Assembly (NCBI RefSeq): GCF_000313135.1
Contig: NW_004457380.1
Span: 333,648-397,647 of the forward strand
DNA length: 64,000 nt
Direction: 5' to 3'
From: Acanthamoeba castellanii str. Neff
Lineage: Eukaryota; Discosea; Longamoebia; Acanthamoebidae
Below the pieces are notes generated by a model that made no database searches, had not been told where the DNA came from, and was given only the letters and a program-made list of their open reading frames with translations. Below are positions 1 through 10,013 of this stretch, in pieces. The position numbers were made by a program, and so were the translations under genes. Position 1 is the stretch's first letter. The number at the start of each line of letters is the position of its first letter.

Positions 1-17
1 CGACGTACGACGACGAC

Positions 18-96
<79 letters not shown>

Positions 97-874
97 CACG
101 AACCTTGGCGTAGTTGATGTCCCTGAGCCTCTGCATTTCATAGTAGACGGTGAGCACGAAGTGCTGCGCCGACACGACCGCCTGCACGATGTCGTCGAGT
201 GCGTAGGGAGGCCTCGCTCCCGTCGCACCCACAGACTGGTGTCCACGTCAGCGCACACACACACACGACACACGACGCACACGACACGACACACGACGCA
301 CACGACACGACGCACGCAAACACACCACGCACGCACGCACGCACGCACGACGCACACGACACGCGCGACGCACGTTGTGGCCGCGAGAGGGAAGTGGGTA
401 CCAGAATGGACTCCCAGGGAATGGGAGCGGCCACGACGGCGTAGCGGGCGAGGAGGTACAGCCCGAGCGCGTAGGGTACCACCGCCGGCAGCGTCACCCC
501 TTCGGCCAGGTGCGCGCCCAGCCTGTTGCCCACCGCACGACCACAGCCAAGCAAGAGATGGATCATTCAGAAAAAAATGATGAAGCGGCTACACGGATCT
601 GAATTTCGATGATGAAGGGAAGGGGGCACCAACCCGAGCGCCATGTGGGTCAGAACACAAAGGACCACGAATTGAACCTGACCTGTAGAGTGCAGATGGG
701 GAAGAAAAGATGTATGAGCATCACACAATTCAGAATGAGGATGAGGAGATGGGTACCAGTGGTGTCGAGCCACAGGAGGATGGCCTGCAGGCGGTTGATG
801 CTGGGCAGGTGGGGCTCCAGCCACGCCTTCAAGCGAATCGCATCCTCCTTCTTCCTTCTCGCCAAGTCAGCCAT
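1..874 (-). CDS. Putative reticulon-like (RHD) membrane protein, 5' part, runs off left edge
   Basis: The ATG at 874 opens a charged start (MADLARRKKEDAIRLK) followed by a tryptophan-containing amphipathic stretch (LKAWLEPHLPSINRL) and a hydrophobic hairpin-like segment (AILLWL...THLLILILN). Later exons near 660-600, 530-409 and 230-105 carry more hydrophobic blocks (FVVLCVLTHMALGL; YALGLYLLARYAVVAAPIPW) and end with a soluble stretch (DDIVQAVVSAQHFVLTVYYE). Paired hydrophobic segments after a short cytosolic N-terminus resemble reticulon-homology proteins such as ARL6IP1, FAM134 or protrudin, which shape ER tubules. That assignment is by layout only. The junction near 600-530 could not be closed in phase, and the 3' end lies outside the window. 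It could be another ER multi-span protein. Confidence 0.4.
18..97. repeat. (AC)n dinucleotide microsatellite
   Basis: An almost pure AC run of about 75 bases sits just downstream, in sense, of a coding exon on the minus strand (exon end near 105), so it is probably intronic in the truncated gene at the left edge. Confidence 0.9.
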
Positions 875-1083
875 TTCGAAAGATGAAACCTCCAAAGCAG
901 TGGCTCAACTCAAGACAAGAGAAGCTGAACACTGCCAACACACGCAACACCTTTCTGGACTCGATCAAGAGATGAAAAAGAAGCGTGTCTTTATTTGTTG
1001 GGTGCTGTGTGTCGTGTCGTGTCGTGTGTCGCGCGCTCTAGTCTGGTTGAGTGCTCTAGTTGTGATGTCTTAGGCAGCCTGGT

Positions 1084-2939
1084 TCAACTCTGCGTGCAGC
1101 TGCCGGCACGCATCTCGAAGAGGCTCCTGGCCCGACGCTTGCGGCGACGCACCAAACTGTGGCGCTCTTCACCATCGTCGCCGTCGTCGTCTTGTTCCTC
1201 TGGCTCAGCCATCTTCTCCTCCTCCTTCTTTTCTTCTTCTCCTTCATCACCTGTTCGCCTCTTCTTCGCCTTCTTCTTGTTGTTGCTCTTCTTCTTCTTC
1301 TTCTTGCTCTTCTCTTTCTTCTCTTTCTCTTCTTCCTCTTGGCGCTTCCTCTTCCTCGAGAGTGTTGTCTGGCTTTGGTCGTCCCCTTCGTCCTCGATCT
1401 CATCATCATCGTCGCCGTCGTCGTCTTCATTGTCATCACCGCTGCGATCGTCGTCGCTCTCTTCATTCTCTGTGGCCTCCTTCTCCTTCTCCTCCTTCTT
1501 CCTCTTCTTCTTCTTCTCCTTTTTCTCCTTCTTTACGCGCAGTCGCTTCTTCTTCTGCTTCTTGGTCTCCGCGAGCAGCTTGCTCAGCTCCTCCCTCAGC
1601 GCCCCCACCTCCGCGCTCAGCTTCACCACCGTTTCTGCACGACACGACACGACACACCGCACACGCACACATGACACACGTCAGGAAGTTGGTCGGGTGC
1701 GTTGTGTTCGATCGAACGCACCGGCGGTGAGGTCGATCACTGTGGCCTTGCTCTGCCGGGTTGGCCGCGCCCGCCCGCGTCCGATGGCGGTGTCGAGCGC
1801 CTTGCGAGCGTCGGCGAGGGCGGCCTCGGCGCGGTCGTCGATCAGCCGGCGGCGCAGCGAGCCCAGGGCCTTGATCTCGTCCTCGCGCGCGCTCCAGTGC
1901 TGGAAGGCCTTCTCGCCCTCCTCCGTCCACTCCAGCTGCCAACCGTTCGCTTCCTCTGCGGTAGCGATTAGTTGATATTTTTAAATTAAAAATACCAAAA
2001 ATAAACACTGCAATAACAATTTATATGTTTTTTAATGTAATTGTTTAAAATATAATTTATAATTTTTTGGTGGAGTACCGACAGTGGTGAGGCCCAGGTA
2101 CTCGTAGTCGCTGAAGACGGCGGCGGCTGGGTCGGACTCGTCGGTGGTGGCGCGCTTGAGGGTGACAAAGGGGAAGGCCAACCACCCCTTTCTCGACTTG
2201 GCTGTTTGAGTCGACTGTCACAACAGCACAGGCGGCACGACACGACACGACACACAACGCACACGACACGACACGCGGTCAGGGCATCGACAGGGCTAGA
2301 CTCTAGATGGGGAGGGAGTACCATGTGCTTCCAGGCGATGAGGAGGAGCAGGTCAAGCCACGCCAGCAGCTGGTCCTCCGGGTCCGGCTTCACCAGCACC
2401 GGTGCGGCCTGGGGGTCGGTCGACCCCTCTTGTTGCTGCGGCTGCGGCTGTCTCTCGGCGCAAGCCCTCCAATGCGCCGTGTACTGCAGAACTCGATCAG
2501 ACCGTGTGCGCACACACGACACACACGACACACACACACACACACACTCACGACGTGCCTTGTAGGCGAGGGCGAAGAGGTAGGCTTTGCTCTTGCCCCA
2601 AGCGGCGCGATTGCTCTTGTGGCCCTCGCTGAGGGAAAAGACGCGCTTGAGCGCGCCGCCCTCGGCGGGGCGCAGGGTGGAGTGGTCGTAGACGAACTTG
2701 ACCCACCACCACAGGGAGTCGATGCGGTGCTGGCTTCCCCCGGGGTAGACGTAGAGGCCCGCCAGGTCGGTGAAACGACAGCGTAGCGCCTCTGTAGCCC
2801 GAACAGAAGAAAGAACAGAGGCCTCATCAGCTTCTGAGGCTTATAAATCGTTACTGCATCTTTTGCTTCAACTTCTTTTGAATGAAGAGCTCAACATACC
2901 AGCAGCCTTTGCAAGGGGAGTAGTAGTGCTGGTGGCCAT
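1084..2939 (-). CDS. Unrecognised protein with conserved N-terminal region and acidic/Lys-rich coiled tail
   Basis: Six exons. A 40-base first exon (ATG at 2939, MATSTTTPLAKAA) joins in phase to a compact tryptophan-rich block (DLAGLYVYPGGSQHRIDSLWWWVKF...), then YTAHWRAC with a Gln/Pro stretch, LLAWLDLLLLIAWKHM, KGWLAFPFVTLKRAT, and an alpha-helical region (EEGEKAFQHWSAREDEIKAL). The last exon starts as a leucine-zipper-like coiled coil (VVKLSAEVGALREELSKLL) and becomes alternating Lys-rich and Asp/Glu-rich runs before the stop at 1084. The tail suggests a nuclear or nucleolar protein. I do not recognise the family. The exon ending near 2559 appears to use a GC donor (AAG followed by GCACG) or a nearby alternative. 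The + strand ORF over the tail is an antisense shadow. Confidence 0.6.
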
Positions 2940-3121
2940 CTACAGCAAACCAAGGCTTATAACTGTGCTAACTTGTGCTGTTGGCTTGTAGAAGCATGAA
3001 GGTTGGTTTTGGGGGGGGGGCGATGTATTGACAAGCCAAAGAGAGACAAGGCCTGACAGTTGAGCGTACAGGCAGGTTTTCTGAAATTTGAGTGGCCAAA
3101 CGAAGATGGACCAATCCCACT

Positions 3122-4003
3122 CTAGATGTGTTGGGCGGTGGTTGGATAGACGTCCGCGTGGGTCGTGGTCATGGTCGTCGTCGTCGTCGTAACTGGGGTG
3201 GTGGGGGTGACCCTCGTCGTAGGGTCCACGCCTTGCTTGAGCAGCCGACCCTTCTCCTTCTTGGCCTCGTTGCCCGTGATGGAGCCCATCAGCTGCGTCA
3301 TCGTGCCCTTCAGCTTTTGGCCCAGCGTGGCGTGCGACGAGTGATGGTGGTAGGTCCTGGTCGCGCCTCCCGCCTCGCGCGAGGCCACCACCACCGGCCG
3401 CGCCACCAACGCCGGGTCCTTCACCACCACTTCCTGCATTGCATTGCAACCATTCCACGTGAACGCAATGCACAATTCCAATCCAATGCGCACATTCCAG
3501 ACGACAAAACAAGAGGGGCTGCTGACCTGGTAGGTGACGGGGTGTTCGGTCGTGATCTCGGTCTTGTGTATCGGCTCGATGTGCCGCTCTGTCTCGCGGA
3601 TGATTGGCTGAATGTGGTGTTCGTGGTGGATGATCTCCGGGTGCTCGTGCACCACTTTCCTCTCCACCACAGGCGGGTCTTCGACGATGAGCGTTTCCTT
3701 CGCGGCGCGCGGCACCAGGTCCGACCCAGTCGTGGTGCGCTCGTGATGATGATGATGGTCCAGTAGGCCGGGCTCGTCGACCACCACCTCGCGGTGGGTG
3801 ACCGGGTGCTCGGTAGTGACGACGGTTCGGTAGACCGGCTCGACGCGCCGCTCGGTCTCGTGGATGATGGGCTGCACGTGGTGCTCGCGGCGCACGACCT
3901 CGGGGTGTTGCACGATGATCTCCTTCTTCACGACGGGCGCGTCCTGGTGCACGACCACGGCCTCGCTGACTTCTTCAATGTGGACTCGAGGCAGGTACGA
4001 CAT
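3122..4003 (-). CDS. Histidine-rich protein with two HHxQPII-RETER repeats
   Basis: ATG at 4003. The first exon holds two copies of a block of about 55-60 residues: copy 1 has EHHVQPIIHETERRVEPV and TTEHPVTHREVVV, copy 2 has EHHIQPIIRETERHIEPI and TTEHPVTYQ. Between them is a His5 run. An 87-base intron near 3437-3523 (GTCAGC to GCAG) keeps the frame open, so the ORF reads through it. The second exon has a basic stretch (GQKLKGTMTQLMGSITG) and a Thr-rich tail. There is no signal peptide or membrane segment. Strictly repeated His, Glu and Val suggest a metal-binding or stress-type protein, similar in style to repeat proteins of fungi and amoebae whose function is unknown. Function is not assigned. 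Confidence 0.75.
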   Translation of the reverse strand: MSYLPRVHIEEVSEAVVVHQDAPVVKKEIIVQHPEVVRREHHVQPIIHETERRVEPVYRTVVTTEHPVTHREVVVDEPGLLDHHHHHERTTTGSDLVPRAAKETLIVEDPPVVERKVVHEHPEIIHHEHHIQPIIRETERHIEPIHKTEITTEHPVTYQVSSPSCFVVWNVRIGLELCIAFTWNGCNAMQEVVVKDPALVARPVVVASREAGGATRTYHHHSSHATLGQKLKGTMTQLMGSITGNEAKKEKGRLLKQGVDPTTRVTPTTPVTTTTTTMTTTHADVYPTTAQHI

Positions 4004-4503
4004 GAAGTTGAGAAGAAGAAGAAGAGAAGAAAAAAAGATGAAGACGAAGGCAGTGGCAAAGAGGCTGGTTAAGATGAAGAGAGCGTGGGAGCTCCCAGCA
4101 CTCTCAGGTGCCCTGGATCAACGCCCAACGGCTTGGTCATCTCGCAGGAGGTGACGGTCGTGTCCAGCACCATCGGTCGCTTTTCCGGCTGGTTCCACAT
4201 GAAGACTCGGGAATGTCATGGTCATCAGGCTCCTGCTTGATAAAGGAAGTGGTGCCGGTTCGCCAACAAGGCTCGGCTCTGAGGACTTAGATGATGTCAG
4301 GCCAAGCTTTGAACGCTTCGATCTTAAGAGGGGATGTTCAGTGGCTCTTTGCATCATTCGGCCAAGATTCTGGCTCGATCGAAGAGGAAAAGGAATGGCC
4401 ACAGAATCGAGATGGTGTTTGTGGGTTTATTGCAGAGTGGATGAGACCCCAACAAATCTAATTGAGATCGTGCATTGATCCGCGGATGGTGAAAGTGCAG
4501 CAT
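4004..4503. other. Gap between cyclophilin and His-rich gene; possible short upstream exon
   Basis: Just upstream (in sense) of the His-rich gene is a pyrimidine tract on the minus strand (GAAGAA on plus, 4008-4060). Before it, a minus-strand ATG at 4200 opens a short coding-like stretch (MWNQPEKRPMVLDTTVTSC) that could be an untracked first exon or small peptide. No gene can be supported in 4200-4503. Confidence 0.3.
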
Positions 4504-5355
4504 TTAGAGCTGGCCGCAGTCGGCGATGGTGACCTTCTTGGCGGTGGCACCAGACTGGGAGCCGACCTTCTCCATGGCCTTGATGACGTCGAGGCCCTCG
4601 ATGGCCTTGCCGAACACGGTGTGCTTGCCATCGAGCCACGAGGTCTCGGCAGTGCAGATGAAGAACTGCGAGCCGTTGGCTGCAGGAGAATGGCGATCAA
4701 TTAATTGAAAATTTGAGTAGTGGGGCCAATCGGTGTGCTATTGACGATTAACGTACTGTTGGGACCAGCGTTGGCCATGGACAGGGTGCCGAGGCCAGAG
4801 TGCTTGATCTTGAAGTTCTCATCAGCGAACTTGGCACCGTAGATGGACTCGCCACCACGGCCGTCACCGCGGGTGAAGTCGCCACCCTGGCACATGAAGC
4901 CGGGGATGATCCTGTGGAAGGAGCTGCCCTTGTAGTGGAGGGGCTTGCCCGAGCCACCCATACCCTTCTCACCTGTAGAACGAGGCCTCTGTTAGGCGAT
5001 GATCGATCCTCAGAACTGAGATTGAGCGTACCAGTGCAGAGAGCACGGAAGTTCTCGCAGGTCTTGGGGGTAACGTCCGAGTAGAGCTGTACAAGAGAAG
5101 ATCGACAGTTAATTTTGTTTGGATATCAACGAAGATGATGCACGCAGCACAAGATCCAGTGCGTAAACGAACGATCCCTTCCTTCCTCACCACATCTGGT
5201 GGTTCAAGAACAACCACCATCTCCCTTCTATCGACCTCTTGGCCTGTATTACACACGTAGAGACGCAAAGAAGGTGGATGCTGTACCTCGAAGACGATGC
5301 GGCCAGCAGCGTTACCGCCGATGGTGATGTCGAAGAAGACGCGGGGGTTGGACAT
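4504..5355 (-). CDS. Cyclophilin A-type peptidyl-prolyl cis-trans isomerase
   Basis: Four exons close in phase: 5355-5287 ([20 protein letters not shown]), 5086-5032 ([18 protein letters not shown]), 4972-about 4758 and about 4681-4504, giving roughly 164 residues, the usual length of a single-domain cytosolic cyclophilin. The active-site segment [16 protein letters not shown] with its catalytic Arg, the [13 protein letters not shown] loop (the Thr codon is rebuilt across the last intron) and [10 protein letters not shown] are all intact. There is no targeting peptide. Cyclophilins speed prolyl isomerisation in folding proteins and bind cyclosporin A; the Trp of the drug-binding site is present in WLDGKH. 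The donor of the first intron is GTACAG and all introns are GT-AG. Confidence 0.97.
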
Positions 5356-5589
5356 GTTGATTAGATGTGGTGTAGCGACAACAAGAAGATCGGCCGGCCC
5401 AGCCCGGCCCTCAAATACCCACGCCCAACGTGCCGTTACTGGTCGATACTGTCGACATCTGACAACCCACCGACAACCACCGTTGGCTAATTTATCTTTG
5501 ATTTTCCATTCGCTCTTACCTTAATTCAGGTCGACAAAGCGGACAAGACACCGGGGAAGACTGGCTGCTGCAAGAGGAAGCAAGTGGAC

Positions 5590-7587
5590 ATGATGGCACG
5601 GCAGCTGAGCTGGTCGATGGTTGGGGTTCTACTACTGGTGGTGGTGGTAGTGTGCAGCACGGCGGTGGCCGACGGCGCCAAGTGCCCGTGCAGCGATGCC
5701 ACACTGTGCGAGAGGGTGCAGGTGCCGCCCCGCAAGGAGGTCTTCGCCTTCATGGTCGACAACTCCTTCGCCAACTGGAGAGGGTTCGCCCCCCACTACC
5801 AAACCACCCTGCCCGGCCGCAAGTTGGTCTGATTGGCCAACTTTTTTAACAACAATAATAACTTTGTGTGGGACCCAATGGCAGGTATGACTGGGCCTTG
5901 GTCACCACCGTCGCGCTCTTTACCGACTCGGTGAATCCCGAATTCCTGTGCCACGCCCACTCCAAGAAGGTCCGGGTCGTGTGGGGCGCGGCCTTTCCCG
6001 TCTCCAACCTCACCAACGCAGAGCAGAGGTAACCGCACACGACCGCACACGCACACGACCGCACACGCACGACCGCACACACGGCTAAGTGATCGCCACA
6101 GGAAGCAGTGGGTGAAGGCGCAGGCGGCGCGGGTGAGGGACACGTTCACGGACGGCATCAATGTCGACATCGAGGACGCCCTCAAGGCCGACCAGCCGCA
6201 GGAGCGGAAGCTGCTCACGGTGCTCATGCACGAGCTCAAGGGGGAGCTCGACCGCCAGGTCCCGAATCACCAGCTCACCTTCGACGTCGCCTGGAGCCCC
6301 CAGTGCGTCGACGAGCGCTGCTACGACTACAAGGCACGCGCCGACACACGCACGACACACGACACACGACACACAACACGAACGCGGCACACACCACGAA
6401 CGGCACACAACACGAACGCGACACACAAGACACACATCACCGCACGCACGCTACTCTGGTCTCATAGGCTGTGCGGTTGTGATCTGCAGGGCCTGGCCGA
6501 CTTCACGGACTTCCTGTTCGTGATGGCGTACGACATGCAGAGCCAGATTCCGGCTTCCAAGTGCATCGCCGGGGCCAACTCTGGCTACCCGCGCGCCGAA
6601 GAGGTATTTTTATTCATTATTCATTATTATATTTATTTTTCTTCCATATTAATTTAGTAGTTGATAGTTTTATTTATTTCTTTTGAATTGAAATTGGCGT
6701 GGGCACTGACCACGAACGACAGGGACTCAGACAGTACCTCAAGCTGGGCATCAAGCCCGAGCAGCTCGTGCTGGGTCTCCCCTGGTGCGTCCCCAGCACA
6801 CGCACACGCACGCACCATCGATCGCACACGCCATTGCACGCACCGATCGCACACGCCATGGCGCACGCCACAAAAGAAATGTCGACTGAGCGCTGGGGTT
6901 CAGGTATGGGCGCGACTACCCGTGCATCAACCCCGCGAACCTCACCGTCTGCCCGATCCAGCCGGTCCCCTTCCGCGGCGCTCCCTGCAGGTATGAACCG
7001 AGGGGCCGTGTGTGTGCGCACTTGCTCATCTCTGTGTGTGCGGTGATGCGACGTGTGTGTGTGTGTGTGTTTGTGGTGGTGCGTGTGCCGTGGTGCATGT
7101 GCGTATGCGTGGGAAGTGATGCCGTCGCCCCCGAGCTTGATTACCACGTCGTGGAGCGTCTCCTGAGCAGCTCTCAGGCCATCACCAAGAGACAGTGCGC
7201 ACCTTCAAACATTGAATAGTGTCGCCGTGGTAGTCATCATCATTTGTCTTATGGTTGTGTCATTCGTAACGTGTGTAAGGTGGGACGCTGCGGCCAAGTC
7301 GCCCTGGTTCGACTACAGGACCAGCCAGGGCCACATCCACCAGCTCTGGTACGACGATGTGGAGAGTCTCACCCTCAAGTGCGAGCTGGCCAAGTCGCTG
7401 CACATCCGCGGTACTGCCCCATGCACCTGCAGAGTTGCCATCATGCCAATCAGTGGGGGCTAAGATGCTGTTTTTCATCTTTGTGTGGCCTGCAGGTGTG
7501 GGTGTCTGGGAGGCTGACGCCCTGGACTACACCAACCACTCCCAGGCTCAGCAGATGTGGGGCACCTTCCGTTCCTTCCTCCACTAA
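5590..7587 (+). CDS. CTBS: Di-N-acetylchitobiase (GH18), lysosomal/secreted
   Basis: Nine exons all close in phase: 5590-5822, 5885-6028, 6102-6333, 6490-6603, 6723-6784, 6904-6990, 7117-7194, 7280-7410 and 7496-7587. A signal peptide (MVGVLLLVVVVVCSTAVADG) precedes CPCSDATLCERV, matching the Cys-rich start of mature chitobiase. The GH18 catalytic motif is DGINVDIED, with the Glu as proton donor. Other conserved blocks are TFDVAWSPQCVDERCYDY, FLFVMAYDMQSQI, GLPWYGRDYPC, VPFRGAPCSDA and HQLWYDDVES. The enzyme removes GlcNAc from the reducing end of chitobiose cores of N-glycans in lysosomes; in a phagotrophic, cyst-forming amoeba it may also help digest food or cell-wall glycans (inference). 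The third intron is GC-AG (donor GCACGC). Confidence 0.96.
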
Positions 7588-7894
7588 GCTCACTCACACT
7601 AGGCTCACCCAATTCCCCCCCCCCCCAATGTGGTGAATAAGAGGAAAGTGGTGTGGATCAGTTTATTGGAGCTTTGCCATGTTGGTTGCACTTCAGGTGT
7701 TGCTGGGAGAGTTGAGAAAGCAACAAAAAAAGGGGAAAGAAAATGAAAAAGGGAAAGAAAAGGAGCAGAAAAGGCCAAGCTGCATCAAACAAACATGCAT
7801 AGGGCGCCCACCGTAGATGGCACGCCTCCTCCATCTTCGCTCCTCATCTTTGTGTTCCATATTCCTTGTCTGGCTTCGCTAGTGAGAGAAAACC
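7588..7894. other. Intergenic gap
   Basis: Contains an A-rich stretch (7718-7770, GAAAGAAAA type) after a C9 run at 7615-7626, consistent with 3' untranslated sequence of the chitobiase and the promoter of the next gene. No coding signal was seen. Confidence 0.5.
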
Positions 7895-9818
7895 ATGAAA
7901 GGTAAACAACATGTCTACGATTTGTTCTCTAATTTACGATTTTGAATGGAGCAGACAAGGATCTGGAGAAGGAGATCGCTGAGCTGCAGAAGCAGCGGGC
8001 GCTGGAGGAGGGCCGCCTGGCCTCCTTCGGCACCGCCTCGGGCGACTTCGACAACGACCTATACGGCGGATCCTCATCCCGAGGTGGTACGTTAATCTGA
8101 TTTTTTTAATATTTATTTAAACAAACGAGGATTTATTTGTTATTTTATTCATTCTTTTATTCATTTATTCATTTTTTTTGCAGCCTACGCGACGTCGATC
8201 AGCGTCGGCGGCGATGACGATGAAGACGACTACGGCCACATGTCCGAAGCCGCCAGCTCCATCCGGTGCGCACTCATTTCGCTCGTGTGTGTGGTGTGTC
8301 TCGTGCGATTGCTGACCGCACACGCACATACACACACGACACGCGCACCACAGAAAGTTGACGGGTCGCTACACCGCGCCCAAGAGCGTGTACAGGGACA
8401 TCCCCAAGAACGACGACGAAGAGGCCGACGTGCGTCCTCCCTCCCGCCACTTCCCTCTCTCTTCCCCTAACCCTCGTGTGCGGCGTGTGTCGTGCGGCGT
8501 GTGCGGTGTGGCGTGTGCGGCGTGCGTGTGTCGTGTGTGCGGTGTGTGCAGCCGTTCGCAGAGTATAGGAAGAGCAGGATCTCGGACCGGGAGGACGACT
8601 ACAAGAAGCGCCGCCTGCAGCGCCAGCTCTCCACCACCGGCTCCTCCTACCGCGACCGCATGATCGAAACCGCACTCGAGCGCGAACACGACGTACGTGT
8701 GTCGTGTCGTGTCATCGCGCGCGTGTCGTGTCGTGTGTCGTGTGTCGTGTCGTGTGCTGACGTGTATTAACGTGGGGTTGGGGTTGCAGCGTGTGCTGCG
8801 CGAGGTGGACAAGAAGAAGAAGCAGGAGAAGGAGGAGGCCGAGAAGAAGATGAAGGAGCGGCAGGACCAGCTCAAGGAGCAGGAGAAGCTGCGGCACAAG
8901 GAGGAGAAGCGCAAGCGCAAGGACGAGCGCAAGCGGCGCAAGGAGGAGAAGCGGCGCAAGAAGCGAAGAACGACGGGCGAAGACGACGAGGGAAAGAGCG
9001 AAGACGACGATAGCGAAGACGAAGAAAAGGCAAGCGAGAAGAAGAACGAAGAGAAAAAGAGGAGCGGAGGAGCGAGTGGGATGATGAGGGTGAAGGCGAC
9101 GCCGGCGGCGCCGAAGCCGAGGCCGCCAGACGGAGGGCCGCCATGGCCGCCCATCACAAGCACAAGGTGCACACGCATGCACACACACACACGCACACAA
9201 CACGCGCACCACCGCACGCACGCACGCACACGCACACGCACGGGCTGATGATGGGTTGTTCCAGGAGCCGAGCGATGCGAAGAAGCCGGATCGGGCGTGG
9301 GTGCTGCACGTCTTCAAGAGCGGGCAGGCCCTGGGCGCACCGCTCGACGTGGCCAAGCGGAGCTGCTACCGCTTCGGCAGGGAGGCCGAGGTATGATCAC
9401 ACAACGCACACACCACACGACACACACCTTCCTGTGAGTTGCGAGCTCACAACGCGTACGTGCGGCGTATGCGTGTGCGTGTGTGCAGTTGTCGGACATT
9501 GTGGCGGCGCACGAGTCGTGCAGCAAGCAGCACGCGGCGCTGCAGTTCCGCGAGGTCAACGGGGCCATCAGGCCGTACCTGATCGACGTGGGCAGCGCCA
9601 ACGGCACCTTCGTCAACAAGCAAAGAATCAAACCCAACGAGTTCGTTCCCGCTACTCTCGCTCGCTCTCGCTAGAAACGTTTGAATTAATCACACACGAC
9701 ACACCACACACACAACGTGGCACACAGGTATGTGGAGCTGAAGGAGGGCGACACGGTGGTGCTGGGCTGTTCTACGCGCCAGTACGTCCTCCAGCAGGAA
9801 CGCTACAAGCGACGTTGA
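7895..9818 (+). CDS. SF3B1-like N-terminus fused to SNIP1/Pml1-type FHA domain protein
   Basis: A 7-base first exon (ATG AAA G, 7895-7901) joins an SF3B1-like N-terminus: LEKEIAELQKQRALEEGRLA, then DFDNDLYGGSSSRGAYATSI, GRYTAPKSVYRDIP, DPFAEYRKSR and ISDREDDYKKRRLQ. These match, in order, the N-terminal part of splicing factor SF3b155 before its HEAT repeats. A long Lys/Arg/Glu coiled coil (exon from 8790) follows, then an FHA domain: YRFGREAELSD, HESCSKQHAALQFRE, IRPYLIDVGSANGTFVN, YVELKEGDTVVLG, ending QYVLQQERYKRR. The FHA part resembles SNIP1, DAWDLE and yeast Pml1 of the RES complex. The frame closes if the intron before the FHA part uses the GTGAAG donor near 9088 rather than the one near 9166. 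Likely nuclear and spliceosomal (inference). Confidence 0.85.
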
Positions 9819-10013
9819 TGACGACGACGAGTAGCACAGCTGTGCAACACAGGGTTTCACTCGTATGCTATGGTGTGGGCTCAAATGCAGGTCTTGTTGA
9901 AGAAGAAAAGAGAAAAGAAGGTGCTCTCATCATGCGCATCCAATGCACACGATAAAGCGAGAGAGAGAGACTTGAAGGTGGTGACTTGAAGGTGTGTGGG
10001 TGTGTGGCCTGCC

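Noticed and set aside
18..97. Possible telomere at the left edge
   Set aside because: Pure AC dinucleotide, not a TTAGGG-type repeat, and coding sequence continues across it.
995..1975. 326-aa + strand ORF rich in Ser and Phe
   Set aside because: Antisense shadow of the Lys/Glu-rich minus-strand exon; intron repeats continue the frame and it has no domain.
9028..9170. Extension of the SF3B1/FHA protein as PKPRPPDGGPPWPP before the FHA exon
   Set aside because: The donor at its end leaves the wrong phase for the FHA exon; the earlier GTGAAG donor restores the frame. Kept only as an alternative.
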